Origin: Rhodobiaceae bacterium
GTDB taxonomy: Bacteria; Pseudomonadota; Alphaproteobacteria; Parvibaculales; Parvibaculaceae
Assembly (NCBI GenBank): GCA_003330885.1
Contig: CP030277.1
Location: 124,001-188,000, forward strand
Reading direction: 5' to 3'
Length of the DNA: 64,000 bases
Of this stretch, positions 63,913 to 64,000 are shown piece after piece; the first letter of the stretch is position 1, and each line of letters begins with the position of its first letter. The notes below the pieces were generated by a model. That model was not told where the DNA came from. It did no database searches and was given only the letters and a program-made list of their open reading frames with translations. The translations under genes were made by a program, and so were the position numbers.

Positions 63913-64000
63913 ATCCGGCTCTCCAGTTTTGTTTTTGTCGCCGTCTGTCGGGCGGTCACACCCAGAGCGCCAAAACAGAATTGAACGATGCTGTTGAGGA

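Overview
This 64 kb window is a dense, mostly housekeeping stretch of an alphaproteobacterial chromosome. The assignment rests on gene content: an endonuclease-type mutL, a CIRCE-controlled groESL, a TipF-like degenerate EAL protein, a CheZ with alphaproteobacterial features, DUF3035, DUF2093, DUF4170 and DUF6101 proteins, and the gene order pmbA-cysQ-DUF4170-ABC exporter-DUF374-waaA-lpxK. I suspect a marine, Parvibaculum-like lineage, but that is a guess. I saw no tRNA, rRNA, CRISPR array, transposase, integrase or phage gene.

Layout. 1-3.5 kb: a leftward detoxification-like cluster (TetR, AhpD-like protein, unknown protein, atypical SDR, membrane protein, GFA protein cut by the window edge) with two matching TetR operators. 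3.5-5.8 kb: groES-groEL with CIRCE, an intergenic hairpin and a terminator. 5.9-10.5 kb: ceramidase-like secreted hydrolase, then DSD1-type PLP enzyme, HAD hydrolase and a PPi-type phosphofructokinase. 10.5-14.1 kb: XRE-cupin regulator, isocitrate-lyase-family enzyme and thioesterase, divergent from an omega-amino-acid transaminase, followed by a strong candidate small RNA with C-rich loops. 14.1-19 kb: two SDRs and a GNAT acetyltransferase, split by a LysR-pirin-isochorismatase-DUF2798 cassette flanked by a 91-bp direct repeat derived from the GNAT 3' end. 19-24.4 kb: OmpA-type lipoprotein, DinB, glutathione peroxidase, TipF-like protein, HAD-IIA, cheZ and cheY. 24.6-36.2 kb: ribF, ileS, lspA, DUF3035 lipoprotein, an M16 peptidase pair, pgi and mutL, all rightward.

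36.2-41.2 kb: DsbA-like isomerase, rsmD, an RsuA-family pseudouridine synthase with a long basic tail, tadA, an ACAD11-like acyl-CoA dehydrogenase and a GST. 41.2-46.8 kb: a four-helix membrane protein resembling styrene-oxide isomerase, a TrmB regulator, a three-PAS histidine kinase and two tandem ACAD10-type phosphotransferases. 46.8-51 kb: purD, xseA, DUF2093 and an M23 peptidase-like protein. 51-59.5 kb: a leftward envelope block (pmbA, cysQ, DUF4170, MsbA-like exporter, DUF374 acyltransferase, waaA, lpxK, lpxL-like) for lipid A/Kdo assembly and export. 59.7-64 kb: MAPEG, DUF6101, enoyl-CoA hydratase, MarR, a methyltransferase and a fatty acid desaturase.

The items most worth following are the candidate two-hairpin RNA at 14005-14092, the repeat-flanked cassette at 15.0-17.8 kb, the isomerase-like membrane protein at 41.2 kb, the paired TetR operators at 2.9 and 3.5 kb, and perfect palindromes upstream of pgi and in the MarR start region. 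Most protein-coding genes are ordinary. No gap between genes exceeds 300 bases; the notable gaps are described as features.
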